Assembly (NCBI RefSeq): GCF_964340395.1
Contig: NC_135561.1
Coordinates: 17,895,240 to 17,959,239, forward strand
Source: Glandiceps talaboti
Lineage: Eukaryota > Hemichordata > Enteropneusta > Spengelidae
Reading direction: 5' to 3'
DNA: 64,000 bases
Shown here one piece after another: positions 37,651-50,289 of this stretch (position 1 is the stretch's first letter; the number at the start of each line of letters is the position of its first letter). Below the pieces are notes generated by a model. The model was given only the letters and a program-made list of their open reading frames with translations, did not search any database and was not told the origin of the DNA. The position numbers and the translations under genes are program-made.

Positions 37651-38607
37651 CTTATTGCATTAGAAAGGCTATGAATTTTTACATATATATTCCTTCTCTT
37701 GTTCCTTGTTATGCTTCCCAGTCATCCGCCATCCTCAAAATTTACAATTATGATACCTTCAATTCCACTTTCATTAACATATGAAACTTTGGTTGCTCTG
37801 AAAGACTTATTTTTTAAAGCAAATTTCATGTTATTTAGTTTCAATTAAAAACAAACACTGATATAAAGAAATGTAAATTGCAATAGAAAATATTCTACTT
37901 TCATGAAAATATGACACTCTACTACACTGTCCAGAAATGGATTAAATTTTCATGATTAGGCAAATTTTATGGTTTTCGTGTTGTCATAATCCAATTTAAA
38001 GATAGACAGATAAAAGATAAACAGAGACATGAACAGCAAACAGTTTATAAGACTAAGTAAACACATCTTGAAAAGCAGAAATTTTTAATTTCAAAATATG
38101 CACCAAGAATATAATATTTAACTGCACGTTTATGCACATTAAATCCATCTAAACACTAAATATGGTTGCGTTTTTTTGCAAAATCTTACAATTTATTCAT
38201 ATTGCTTCTCTTATCATTGTATAATGAATTTGTTTCTAGCTAAATGTCCAGGACAGTTCTGTACACAGTTGGTGCACCATGTGAAATTCATATCGTTTCA
38301 CTTATCATTGGCAAAATGAATTTGTTTCATGTTAGATTTAAAGGACAGTTCTGAACACAGCATATGGAAATTCAATGACATTTCTTAATCATCTTTATGA
38401 CTACCTACCAGGGATCAATCCAATGACTGAAGCTTTTGATTATGCCTAGAAACTAATTTCCCTCTGTATTAGGGCAAATTGGTTCAATTCACTACATGGT
38501 TTATTCTACACCGGGGTTTCACCTGATTCACTTTTTTTAAATGTCAAACTTTAATTTGTAACTGAAACATTTATGAGAACTCTTAGTAGGAAATAGAGTT
38601 GACTCAC

Positions 38608-38642
38608 TGGTGCTAGGATGCTTGATGCAATGGCTATTGCTT
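38608..38642 (-). CDS. candidate micro-exon, 35 bp, very strong splice sites
   Basis: On the minus strand the acceptor is a near-ideal pyrimidine tract (AACCTCCCCCATTACCTTAG) and the donor CCA|GTGAGT is also near-ideal. The phase-1 frame reads AIAIASSILAP and ends in phase 0, fitting the next candidate at 37.6 kb. A second frame (SNSHCIKHPST) is open too. The plus strand also has an open frame and a GTAATG donor here. Confidence 0.36.
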
Positions 38643-38699
38643 CTAAGGTAATGGGGGAGGTTGCTGTGGCCCTATTTCTGAAATGAATTCATTGGCTAG

Positions 38700-40280
38700 T
38701 GTTATCTCAAAGTAAATCAAAGTCATAAACAAAACAGATTTTTATTCAGTAAAGAAATTTTCCTAAATGTGAAAGAAGTATATACAATCATGTATTCCCC
38801 TGTGCAGTATGTGCTTGACCACCTATGTGTACAGAATGAATGCATTGGACATAGGTGACATCCATCTGTGAATTGAAAGATGCCACGTATACAGACATTT
38901 AAACTGACCTACATAGAAGTAATATATTTTGTTAGCTGAGACTAATATATTTCACTTATTACAGAGATGGTTTCACTTTTGTAATTGTATTTCGTGTATA
39001 ATTTGAATTATAAGTTAAACATGATTAAGATACTGCGGTTAAACATCCAAGACAATGCAATGTTAGATACAATAACATTCACAGAAATTTTCTCATTGGA
39101 CGTTCCAATGCATTGCTTGATTTTATACTCAATAATACTCTGGATTTTACCAAACAATGTATCAATACAACTAAGGTACGTACAGATGAAAACTCTTAAT
39201 TTATTCTGTTGATTTTTTGAGCTACCATGATAAATGTTAGTCCTTCATATTTAACGGACTAGATGAATTTGAACGACTTTAAGCATACTTAGACAAATCT
39301 GTCTTGCCTATATTATTACAATTTAGTCAAATTATTTCCATGTCTCTAATGTTCTCCAAACTTCCTTCTCTCTATTTTAACCATACTTCAATATCAGCCC
39401 AGGAAGGTAGTGGTAATTAATGACATTTGTGGGTGATAAATGGTCCTATGTCAGCAAATTTCTGTAAATATCAGCATTAAGTAGGTGACATTTTAAATTA
39501 ATTGGCATTTAAAAAAGGTCAAAGATGACATTTCAAATTTTACATAATTACAATTGACTGACAAGCCCACTCACATATTTGTCACAATGTTAACATGCTG
39601 AAATAACTAGTCATTGTTTTTCATTGTTAGCAAAATTACTATTACCATGAGAATGCGGAACCTTTTTATTTGCATATTCATGTGAATATTGTCATTGAAC
39701 ATGGATGATTATTTTTAAGAAATAAATATGGCATTTGTTACAATGAATTTAGATAAGAAATTAAGATATATAGAAAGTTCAACTTTATGCTGAGTGTATG
39801 TATATTATTTTACTTTGCTCCTATGTTTTAGATTGTAAGAGAATTTGCTCCCAAAACTTAATATTCAGGAGTAAATTGTTCCTAAAAATTCTTGACTTAA
39901 ATTTCCTATTAGGGTGGTTACACATTCATAGAACATTACCATTGACTTGTAAGTATCATGACACCATGTACAGATATACGCATGCGTATCCAATTGTGTA
40001 CTCTCTGTGATTTTAATGTTCCTGTCTTCATTTCTTGACATTGACGCTATAAATTGTGCTGCCTAGTCAAAATGTATGATCTCTGTGAAGCAAAATTTCA
40101 AAAATTTTAAAATTACAAAATTAATGCCGTATTAGGAGTATAGTTCATTATAAATAAAATTAATTGCTATATACAGACGAAAGAGGTTAATATGATTTAA
40201 CTATTAACCTGGGTTAACATCTTTCAGAGCACTATTACGAAGCCTGTCATTCTCATATTGCCATGGTATTTGGTGATAAT
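38700..40280. other. no gene seen; AT-rich sequence
   Basis: Chance frames only. Candidate intron. Confidence 0.5.
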
Positions 40281-40285
40281 TAAAC

Positions 40286-40421
40286 TGTGTGATCTTGATA
40301 CAGTTTCAGCACAGCAGAATATCTGATAGGAACAGTATAATGTCCACATCAGGTGGTTAAGAGGCTGGTCTAATAATCTTAGTTCTTGGAGGTGATGATA
40401 AATTTGCAGGATGTAGTGTAT
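40286..40421 (-). CDS. candidate internal exon, 136 bp, helical-looking
   Basis: The frame is open for 45 codons and reads IHYILQIYHHLQELRLLDQP then LNHLMWTLYCSYQIFCCAET. The acceptor TTTTTGCTGTAATTAAG is good and the donor ACA|GTTTAA is weak. Phase is 0 in and 1 out. The pattern suggests amphipathic helix. It joins in phase with the candidates on either side. Confidence 0.33.
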
Positions 40422-40593
40422 CTTAATTACAGCAAAAACAGGCATTGTTCACTTGAAAGACTATTATAATGTAACATATACCTGATCAAAGTTCCTTTTG
40501 CAAGTTTAGGTTATTGCTTTACTAGATTGATCAACATGCTACTGAACACAACATGATTGTTATTGAGAGAATGTTGAATGAATGTAAACAAAC

Positions 40594-40643
40594 CCTCTCT
40601 TCAGGCACAATCCTGCTGTGTTCACTAACAAATGTGCTCTTGT
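40594..40643 (-). CDS. candidate internal exon, 50 bp
   Basis: A very strong acceptor (TTTGTTTTACTTTCTAG) precedes KSTFVSEHSRIVPEER on the minus strand. The donor AGG|GTTTGT is weak. Phase is 1 in and 0 out. GC is about 47%. It joins in frame to 40286-40421, only 172 bp downstream in the transcript. Confidence 0.35.
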
Positions 40644-40754
40644 CTAGAAAGTAAAACAAAAACTTCAACATGCCAAATGATCGCCTTTGATCATTTAAGT
40701 GTATATAATAAGTACAGTCTTCCAACAAACACACTATTTTAGCTGCATACATTA

Positions 40755-41225
40755 TGATGACTAGTTTCTGAAGTCCCTACATGCTATCTTATATTCAAAT
40801 ATAATAGACCTCTGTGGAAAATGAAGGTTTCCAACGAATCCATAGAAAATGGTAATTGATATGCAAAATCATATTCTTCAATTGGAATTATGATGAATTA
40901 TTCCAATGTTTGATTACAACAACCATTTTCTGAAATGCAGTTTCATATTCAAGTACAAATCACAGAATTCTGAAGAAAAGAGAATTTGTCCAAGAAGTCT
41001 ATAGAAAATGGTAATGGATAATGTAAAATCAGAATGGTACATCTTTTAATAATTGGAATTATTATGAATAACCCTATTCCAATGTTTGATTACAAAACCA
41101 TTTTCTAAAGTCCCTACATGCAGTGTTCTATTGAAGTATCACTATCATGGATATCAGAGACTGATGGAGTGAAAAGAAGTCGGCAAACAAATCTATAGGA
41201 AATTGTAATTGATATGCAAAAACAG
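40755..41225. repeat. three tandem copies of a 164-174-bp unit
   Basis: TTTCTGAAGTCCCTACATGC-like starts lie near 40762, 40926 and 41100. Each is followed by (C/T)CTATAGAAAATGGTAAT, GGAATTAT.ATGAAT and CCAATGTTTGATTACAA. Confidence 0.8.
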
Positions 41226-41520
41226 ACTGGTATTATCTTACATGTATACACTAAAATAAGTATGTCCTCAGTAATCCAGTTTTTTAAGATTATTGATATT
41301 TCTAAATTATGTATTTGGTTTCACTATCATAGAAATGAAAGTATGCTGTATGCTGAAATTAAATATTTCATCTATAATGTCTTACTAACATCTATTTATA
41401 TTTTGATACACATATTCGTGGCGCTTCTATCAGATACTATGCAGAATATCCATATTCTTATCAATTCCAAGAAACTTCACATATATGCAAAACTTGGACA
41501 AAATGGCATGAGGAAGAACT

Positions 41521-41690
41521 TAGGAATAATGATGATGAAGAATAAGCAGTAGTATTGGGATGTGTGGGTGATGATGATGACTATGATGATGAGTTTGATG
41601 ATGATGACGACGACGACGATGATTTTGATGATGATGATGATGATGATGATGGTAATGATGATTATGATAATAATGATGATGATGATTGAA
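41521..41690 (+). repeat. GAT-rich simple repeat
   Basis: Interrupted (GAT)n with GAC/TAT variants. It generates an isoleucine-rich minus ORF that is an artefact. Confidence 0.95.
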
Positions 41691-41860
41691 CACACATTAA
41701 TAACTATTCTACATTAGAATATTACAACTTTGTTTGTATTACAACAAATCTACACTATTCAGTACCCAATTTGTTTCAGAAACCAGTCTTCATTGCATGT
41801 TTAAATGTTACTCAGTCACACATGGGTGTCATGTATATTTGTTACCACTTTTTACTGCTT

Positions 41861-41995
41861 ATAGATATTTAACTGCACTCTTTCTTTAATATGGAACCAT
41901 TCATTATAGATATTGTACTGCACTCTTTCTTTTATATGGAACCATTCATTATAGATATTGAACTGCACTCTTTCTTTAATATGGAACCGTTCACA
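41861..41995. repeat. 45-bp unit repeated three times in tandem
   Basis: ATAGATATT(T/G) starts at 41861, 41906 and 41951, each followed by ACTGCACTCTTTCTTT and ATATGGAACC(A/G)TTCA. The copies differ at a few bases only. Confidence 0.9.
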
Positions 41996-42418
41996 TTTAA
42001 AATTCTTCGTATTGTACTTTGACATGATTTGTATTTTGCTGTACTCTCATTTTGTAAATATTTTAACATTTCACTGTAAACAGGCCAATAACTATCCCAT
42101 TGAACAGATAATGGTGACAATTAAAAATTAGTATATTTCTAATATTACACTAAGCTTTTACTAGATAAACCAAACAGATCAAATGGCCATACAAGGGGTC
42201 CTGGAAGAATATATACTTATCTAGACTCTTGTAGAACAATTACACCAAAAATAAGTAAATCAAGTCATACAGTAAAACATTACAACATGTCTAAATTATA
42301 AAACAAAAAAATAAGACATGTCCAATTCTCTAGTAGTGAAACATAATATTCAATTAAACCTTTGAAATATTTGAAGTAAAATTTTGCGCAAAAGATATAC
42401 AAGGCTTTCAATATCAAC

Positions 42419-42481
42419 CTCCAGGGAAGAACGTCTGCCCCAATGTAAATTTCATTTTAGCTAGTGAAATGGACATTGTCC
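42419..42481 (-). CDS. candidate internal exon, 63 bp
   Basis: Only one of the three frames is open. It reads TMSISLAKMKFTLGQTFFPG. The acceptor TTGTCTGTAG is good and the donor GGAG|GTTGAT moderate. Phase is 1 in and 1 out, fitting the candidates at 45.5 and 40.6 kb. Alternating hydrophobic residues suggest a beta strand. Not assigned to a family. Confidence 0.33.
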
Positions 42482-43773
42482 CTACAGACAACGGTATCTT
42501 TCCAAGTATTCCCAAGACATGCCATCTCTTAATATAATCACAGCTAGCTAGACCAGCTGACGTGATCAAGATCATATATAATGCTATCTAAGCCCATCAT
42601 CACCTCCATATTAATTCCTCAAATTTTCCATCTATCAATTTCTGTTTTTTCTTCCATCTTAATTTCTTGATCCAGATACAATATCAAATGCTCTTTTTTT
42701 AATGTAAAAGTTAATGTCAATCAAAGGAAAGAGTGTACAACCACTGGGATTGACCTCGAAATTTCAAACACTTCTTTGTAGACAAGTATGTTATTTGTGA
42801 CTTTAATACCGTAATAATCCCATCAATTCGGTCAGATTTTAATAATTATGATTTGTTTGTGGTTGAATTACTTGACTTATGAAAATTAATTTGCAATTTT
42901 GCCAGTCGCATTGCAACCATGAGTGAGTCAAACATTTCTAATCATTTTATTTTCATTGCCAATCGTTTCTAATGTTCTTGGTTTCATTTTAATGTTCTTG
43001 GTTATATTTGGTGGTCGAAATAACAAAAGCAATGTTATAAATTTAGGACTTACTTGGTGGTTGATGTAAAAGATGAGTCAAATTGATGGGATTATTATAG
43101 TTGTACCAAATTTAAATATCTGTGACCTTATAATATGTGCTGAAGTGTGAATTTTTTAATACCAAAACATTTGTTTTAAATCTGTATGAAGTGACTTGAT
43201 ATCTCAGGATTCATGTGAGATGGCTTATGATTTGTCTTGCACTTTCCACAATATGAAGTGGTAACATTTCTGTATCCTGAAGTTCATTGAAACATTTCAA
43301 TCTCAACTCTAAAAGGGTAATTTTCTATATACACCAGTATTTATTTTTAAATAACCTAATTTTAGTTTTCTTTATATGTTAGTATACTTGAAACAGCCTG
43401 TTTTTCCTATTAGTTATTAGTCAAAAGAGGAATGTGCAACTACACTTAATGGTTAAAAGTATAGAGAGTACTAAATAAATGACAGAGTTTTCTTACTAGC
43501 AGATACCTTGAAATTATCGCTATAACATTAATATTGGTTACAATCAAAGAAATGACATCATACTTTAGGCTAATACTCTCTATATATACTCTACTATATA
43601 TTGGCTAAGACCCAATTGGAATTATAGGTGACTGAGTACATCTCATAAACAATGTCTTATGTGTATGTACCGAGTAACTGCAGTTCATAAAATTCCCTTG
43701 ACCTTGTGATATGAAACTAAGAAACTCGGCCAAGAATTAATGGACTTTTTGATTTGAGTATTCAGCATTAAGG

Positions 43774-43812
43774 GACATGGTTAAGTGTCTTTGCGAAGGA
43801 CAGTTAACAATT
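43774..43812 (-). repeat. short fragment resembling a SINE body word
   Basis: The minus strand reads TGTCCTTCGCAAAGACACTT followed by AACCATGTCCC. GTCCTTGNGCAAGRCACTTAA is a word I associate with many animal SINE-like repeats. No tRNA head is seen. Confidence 0.3.
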
Positions 43813-44075
43813 GCACACAATCAGTTTCAATGGTTATATATCCTCATGCAAAAACACTGACTGTTCTCTTATAGACCATACACCACTGAAAATACCACAC
43901 TAACTAGACACTTCCAACCAATAAAGACCACAGCCTGTAACGCACACTTTTGTCTGAATAAACTTGTAGAGTATTAAGGCTTGGGGAATCACATTTTTAT
44001 ATTTTCTTGTTTTACTTTTATTTTTTTAAACTACATATGTTAATTCTACAATGGCTAGATGGATTTGTTGAGCAA

Positions 44076-44230
44076 TTAGCTTATGATAGATGGAATGAAG
44101 GATGAATGGATTGATGGATGGGTGGATGTTAAATACTGGAAGAAATGAATTACTGAATACATGTAGATGTACTGGATAGATAGACTATTGGGTGGAATGT
44201 TGGATGGATTCAGATAAATTATGTACAAAT
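44076..44230 (+). repeat. degenerate GGAT-rich simple repeat
   Basis: GGATGAATGGATTGATGGAT and similar words recur. The minus ORF over it is low complexity. Confidence 0.7.
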
Positions 44231-44489
44231 TGTACAATGGATCTATGAGGCGGGATAGATGGTGCAGATGAATAATCTGTTTGACCACTTAGATTAAGAC
44301 AGGACTACTCATAATAGATAGTGGTATAATACTTATGGACAAACACAGGACCAAATTATTAAACATGTATGCCAACAGAAACAAAAATTGCCATTTTTTT
44401 TTCAATCACATGTTTTGTAAAAGACATGGCTCAAACTTGTAGATGACAGCTCACCATCTTTATGTAAATTCTACATTGTGACTGTCATT

Positions 44490-44700
44490 GATATAATATG
44501 GCATTAGTCAAACTACAAGTGACAGGCATATGTCCTATATAAAGTGTTCACCTTTGCACATGGTTTAACGGACATTGACATCAGTTATAGCATGGCTGTG
44601 TTCTAAGAAATGGCTTGATATGACATTTGAAAGTCAAACTACATGTAAAGTGACAGGCTGTAATCATATGTAATGTGTAACCTTTCACATGGTTAGAAAG
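44490..44700. repeat. direct repeat, two copies about 130 bp apart
   Basis: AGTCAAACTACA, AGTGACAGGC, CATATGT and CACATGGTT occur in the same order near 44507-44563 and 44633-44693. Confidence 0.6.
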
Positions 44701-45126
44701 AAAAGGGCAACACAATATCAGTGTACAAAGAAATAGCTGGAACTGACATTTCACCTTTGTGGCTATATACAGCATCAATTTAGATATACACACCAATAAA
44801 TTAAATGGGGTTGATACCTTATTGCGTCCACATAGTAATTGTAGCTTTTAACAGCATAGATAATTGTGACATGGATGATACCAACTCAGATTGCCTTTAC
44901 TTATTCATCCACTTAAATATACCATTTTCACTTAGGATGTACCTGATAATGCTGCCATTAACACACAAAACAAAAAATTCAAAATACTTCACGAAACACA
45001 CTATAAATTAAAGTATTTATATCCAAGTTTAGTTTACTATTTTAAACACATCTTGCAGTTATACATATTTTAGTATATCCTTGACCATAGATTATGTTGT
45101 ATAACACGTAATTTCGAGTCAATAAA

Positions 45127-45206
45127 ATATACTATACTATACTATACTATACTATACTATACTATACTATACTATACTATACTATATTATACTATACTAT
45201 ACTATA
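45127..45206 (+). repeat. (ACTAT)n microsatellite, about 16 copies, possible retroposon tail
   Basis: A near-perfect pentamer array directly follows TTCGAGTCAATAAAATAT, a polyadenylation-like word. This order resembles the 3' end of a non-LTR element, but no upstream element body was identified. Confidence 0.9.
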
Positions 45207-45435
45207 AAATAATGGAAATGAACTTTGACTTTGAATAAAAGTGATCTTTGAAATAATCTCCCTTTTGACGGTGAACAAACTTTCAAACTGAAAATGATAA
45301 ATGTCACCATTCAATAATATTGACAGTTTGCTACCGAGATTTAGGCCATAGGGAAGATTAACATCATAGAGGACTGAAATAGCACAGATTCTAGTTGACA
45401 GCCAGCAGCATTAGGCCTTGATGACTGTGATATAC

Positions 45436-45511
45436 CCATTTTCATCTCAACATTAATAGACTTGCCGGCTGCCTTCAAAGAACTGACAAACACCAACATA
45501 GGCATTTTAAC
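45436..45511 (-). CDS. candidate internal exon, 76 bp
   Basis: The minus strand reads VKMPMLVFVSSLKAAGKSIN then VEMKMG. The acceptor is ACACCTTATCAAG and the donor ATGG|GTATAT. Phase is 0 in and 1 out. The frame continues open for about 30 codons past the donor, so the 3' boundary is uncertain. Alternating hydrophobic residues at the end suggest beta structure. It joins in phase to 51440-51550 upstream and 42419-42481 downstream. Confidence 0.35.
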
Positions 45512-45599
45512 CTTGATAAGGTGTAGTTTTGAATATACAAAATATATAGAGTGGGAAATTACCTTCAAAGAAAAACGCTAACATTAAATGAAGGTAAGT

Positions 45600-48500
45600 A
45601 ACCTTGAGATTATATTACCTGGCTTTATAAATTATATTACAGTGATTATATTGAGTTTTATGCCTCAAAGATATCATGTTTCTTAGGTAATAAAATGCAT
45701 AATATTAGTATGAATAATTATTTACACAATATCATCAATAAATTTGGTAAATCTCTTAAAGTGGCCATATGGATGACGAATTGGTAGTTATTTTACATTC
45801 TTAAATTATAAAACAATCTTGTCATGGCTTCCTACTTGAAAAATCAATGTGAAACAATACAGACCAAGTCTGTGTTTATAACTCAATACATTTTATAAAA
45901 AGCTTTAAAAATGTGTACAAAAGTTTGATATTGTACGTACAATTTTCTTAGTGTGGGATCTTGAGATGAATGTATGAGAAATTTACTACTGTGCTTTAAG
46001 AAAGTAATTTTGATCCCTTAAAACACTATGACAAGCTTGACATCTTCATATGGAAATTCATCTGTGTTGGTAATTTATCGTATCGAATTGAACTTTTGTT
46101 CTGAACACAAACTTTAAAATTGTATCTGAAATTTAAGCTATCTAGATAAGCTCTAGATGTTTTTGACTACCGGATATTTTTTAATAGCTGATAACTTGAT
46201 AGGAAAGACATATAGACAATGATTATATTAAATCAATATGTAGAGATGCCTTGATGTGTAGTTTTAATTCAATCCTTAAAATCACATGCTGAAAACTAAC
46301 AAAACCATGCATGAATATCTGCGGTTTTCATCCATATAATTCTTGGAAAGACGACAATATTTACAAAATCCATGAAAAAAGATTAAATAGAACCTCAGTA
46401 TGATCAAAAAATAATTAAATACACATTGATTACAGCTGTGATGAAATTTTAACAAAATGACTCCCAAGGAAGTGAATACTCAAGGCTTTTCTGAATTTTA
46501 CTTTTTAGATATTACAAAGAACAAATTTTCATGTCCTTAGCACTTTAAAAGCTTTCCTCTTACTTAAAGTGTACATCACAAGATTGAACTCATTTTGATT
46601 ACATGTCTGCAGGTTCTTCATGAAAACTAATCAAGCAAATTTCATTTTTTCCTTCATTGATCAATGCCCCTTCCGTGAATCAGACCATTTGGTTTCCATG
46701 GGGACGCTTTACTTCAGTGTTGAGTTTTAGATTCATATGACTTTAATATGAACAAATTAAAAAGCCACATTGTGTTTGACTGTCATTTCATGAAGATAAG
46801 GATTACAGCTGACATGGTTGCTGTTGGAGACAAAATAGATGGAGTGTCCAAATTGTAATATGGACAAATTGATGCATATCTAAGCAATGCCTATTAAGTA
46901 CATGAATGAATAGAGATTTAAGAATTCTAATTGGTACAAGAACACAACTCTAATTTTCCTTCTGTGATTATAAGAACATACATCAGTCGACAATAATAAG
47001 ACCATAAACTTTAATTACATTTGTCCAATGATTGCTAACATAGCAGTGCAACAAACTGAATAATGAATTGTTTGTTACGTTTTCCTACAGAGTCGTATGT
47101 CTTGATTCTAAATCTTCACTTCGTAGACCGAAGCACGATCAGACATCAGGCTTCAGTTATAAATGTCCCATAATGCAGTGCAGTATACTGGTGGTTTTTC
47201 TCTTTCTTCCAAACAAAATGTATGAATGCATAAGGACAGGCCTTTTAATCATATACTCCAATTGGAAATTAAAAGAATTCTTCCATCTTTCCAGTACAAT
47301 TCAATTATGATACATGAACTATTTACAATACACCTCCCCCTCCCCACTACACCACAAACTGCCCCAGAAAATAATTCATATATAGAATTTTTTCACAACA
47401 GGACACAGAGATGAGTTGCACCTTCTGTAGCTGTTGGTTAGTAATCAGGAAGGGTAAATTTGGTTCCAATCGCTGTTTTGATTCCAATTTTTCCTACATT
47501 GTAAAGTAAGTTGTCCGATTTTCAATTGGGGTGCCCAGAAATTACAGTGGGCTTGGCACTCTTGTTACCAGGAGAACACCTGATATTTAAACATACTGTT
47601 CATCTATAATAGCAATCTGGTCATGTTGACCTGTGCTTTTTCACTGCTGTGTCCATTAGTAGCCTTGTTATCGCTGTAATCTTCATTTCTTGTAATTCAG
47701 CAGGAGATGGATACCCAGTGATAATAATGGTTCATAGAGATTGCCTTCACAAGTGACCTACATTCATAAATTTTCTTATAAATACACTTTATATAGTACT
47801 TGTGAGACAACTCAGTATTTTCAAAAAACCTGGTATTAGCTTCTGAGACAATTTGGTGTTTTTTTTTAAGCTTCTCAGGATTCCCAATTACAGATGAAAA
47901 ATTTGCCAAGATTTCAATACCTTTAAACACAATTTCTGGAATATTCTAAGACAAATCCCCAGTGCATATTACCCTCCTTCAGAATTAACATCGCTGTCCA
48001 TTGCCACAAAGACTTTGGTTTTGTTAAGGTCTGTATCCTTTCATGTGCATGTTTTTCTACATGTGACAGTTTATCTAAACCATCGGATAAGATTGCAGAA
48101 CATTGTAACAGTGCAAATTGTTGTCCCTCAAAATGATTGATGCCATGTGGCTTGACATGATCTCTTGTTATGACTTTGGTTTAATTACCGTGATGACGTA
48201 CGTAAGGATAAGGATAAGGATACCTACAAAAAAAGGTGAACATTTATATCACACTTATATCTGCAGAAACCATTTTGTGTGTTTTGAATGAAATACCTGG
48301 AATTAATCTGCTATAGCTTAGGTCACAAGATGCTATATGCAAGTCATGACTAATTAGATGCCACATGCATACTGTACATTGCAGTTTCAATGAATGGTCT
48401 TCAACAAGTACAATAATTATTTTCTTGCAATGTAAAAATCTCCAAATGTCATACATCACATTGGTAATTCAACATTTCTAATTACAGCACATGACTACTG

Positions 48501-50150
48501 ATTACCAGCAGTTACATTCTGAAGATGAAAAATTGTAAAACTGTGATATTTAAGAAATGTAATATATCATTTTAACACATTTTTCAGAGTAATTTGAAGT
48601 GTTGAATTCATAGGCATGTAGTGAGAATAAATCAACCACTGAAATAGAGATAAACACAGTTAATCTTTGAATAAAGATGAATCACGCTATGAACATCTGG
48701 TTAAGATAATTATCTTTCTGTTGAGATGATAGCACCATCTGGACAGGATTCCATGGATATCTCATGTAAACCATCAATTATGTCTAGTCTCAGGTGATAC
48801 CACTCTTTACGAAATAAGGCTATGAACTAATTCTAACTCCCATGTATACCATCAATTTTGCCCAAGTCGCCTGTGAATTACTGTGGAATTAATCTCAGTA
48901 CTTTTGGTTGGATTTCATTTTCACTTCTTAAGCAAATATACATATATACATAAAAATTCAATTTGTGCACAATCAATTATAATTAATATCAAAATTGAAG
49001 GATTTCATAAAGATTCACTTTGGACTTTAGATCACCGTGACTACAAATCCCAAAGTTACATTTTTAGAAAAAGTCAATAAAATATCTACTCTCGTGAGAA
49101 TTATTAACAGACTGTATAAATAATTAAAAGATGGCATCAAATTTCAAGTTCATGAACCTGCTCCGATACTCTCCCAATCACAGTTCATAATATATTAATA
49201 CTCTCTATGAGCTGAACTAACACAAGTTTTTCCATCTACTATAATATCATTTGAATTTGATGTATAAATACAATCATATGACACGTATTAATCTTTTTCA
49301 GAAAATTGTTTTTCCTCTTTTGTAATCAGCTACATATCTGGCTTCAAATTGCAACACTTATAAATTTCTTGAACATTCAGGTTGAAAACGGAAAATATTC
49401 TAACATTGTCTGGTACATTTCTCAACCAAATCCCTCTGTAACTATAGGTTGGGAAATCCTATTTTCCAAGTATGTCATGTAAGTTGCCACCCTTTATATA
49501 CTCTACTGCCCATTGTTAAAAATTTACTACCTGGCAAAATAAATATGTTGTCAAATGGGAAATATTTGATGTTGTAGATATCAAATGGAACCTTGTTATA
49601 TATCGTCATTAAAAAGTTGAACTGTATGGCCTTTTTCTATATGGTTGACTAGACCCTTCAAAGGAGTATTCCTCACTCTTACCACATGTAACTGCTCAAA
49701 CACACATACTCTAGCACAAGTGTTCCTAACATATATCACTTTATGCATGCAGATTTGTGACATTTAGTTCACAAGTATGTGCTTGACTGCCCATTGACTA
49801 GCATGCTGTCTAAATCTTATGGTTCAAAGTCAAAAACAATATATGCTAAGGGGAACGTTCATAATTATCAATCAACTTTATTGGGAAAGTTGGACAGCCT
49901 GCTAAAATTCAAAGAGCTAAAAGTCAGTATAAGGGTGAGAACTAACTAAAGCAACATACAGAATCTGTTGCACTGATAGTAAAAGTGATCAGTATTCGTA
50001 TAATGTTTAAGTGAATCAGTAAAACCTACTTAAATTTGAAAATACATTCCTGGGATTCCCTTCCCAAACCATAGTCCAGGAGTAATTTTCATCTTATCAG
50101 TGTCCCCTTACTATCAAGACTTCTAAAACTCATTTATATGCAGGGCTTAA
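45600..50150. other. no gene seen; unique AT-rich sequence
   Basis: Several 60-80-codon chance frames. A GGATAAGGATAAGGATA triplet repeat at 48206-48222. Candidate intron. Confidence 0.5.
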
Positions 50151-50154
50151 TATA

Positions 50155-50280
50155 ATATATTGTTATTATTATTATAATAATCTTTATTACGCTGAAACTT
50201 TTCTTACATGGTTGCCACTATGCAGCACCCTGGTGGAAAGGGAGAACTAGAGTGCAGGGAAAACCTATGTTGTGCACTTC
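50155..50280 (-). mobile_element. 5'-truncated copy of the same SINE family
   Basis: In reverse complement it shows GGTGCTGCATAGTGGCAACC followed by AT, then AGTTTC and AGATTATTATAATAATAATA, matching the body and (TTA)n tail of the 35.5 kb SINE in order. The tRNA head is missing, as expected for 5' truncation. Confidence 0.75.
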
Positions 50281-50289
50281 CATAGTGTC

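Noticed and set aside
41477-41695. Isoleucine-rich minus ORF
   Set aside because: Translation of a GAT-type simple repeat.
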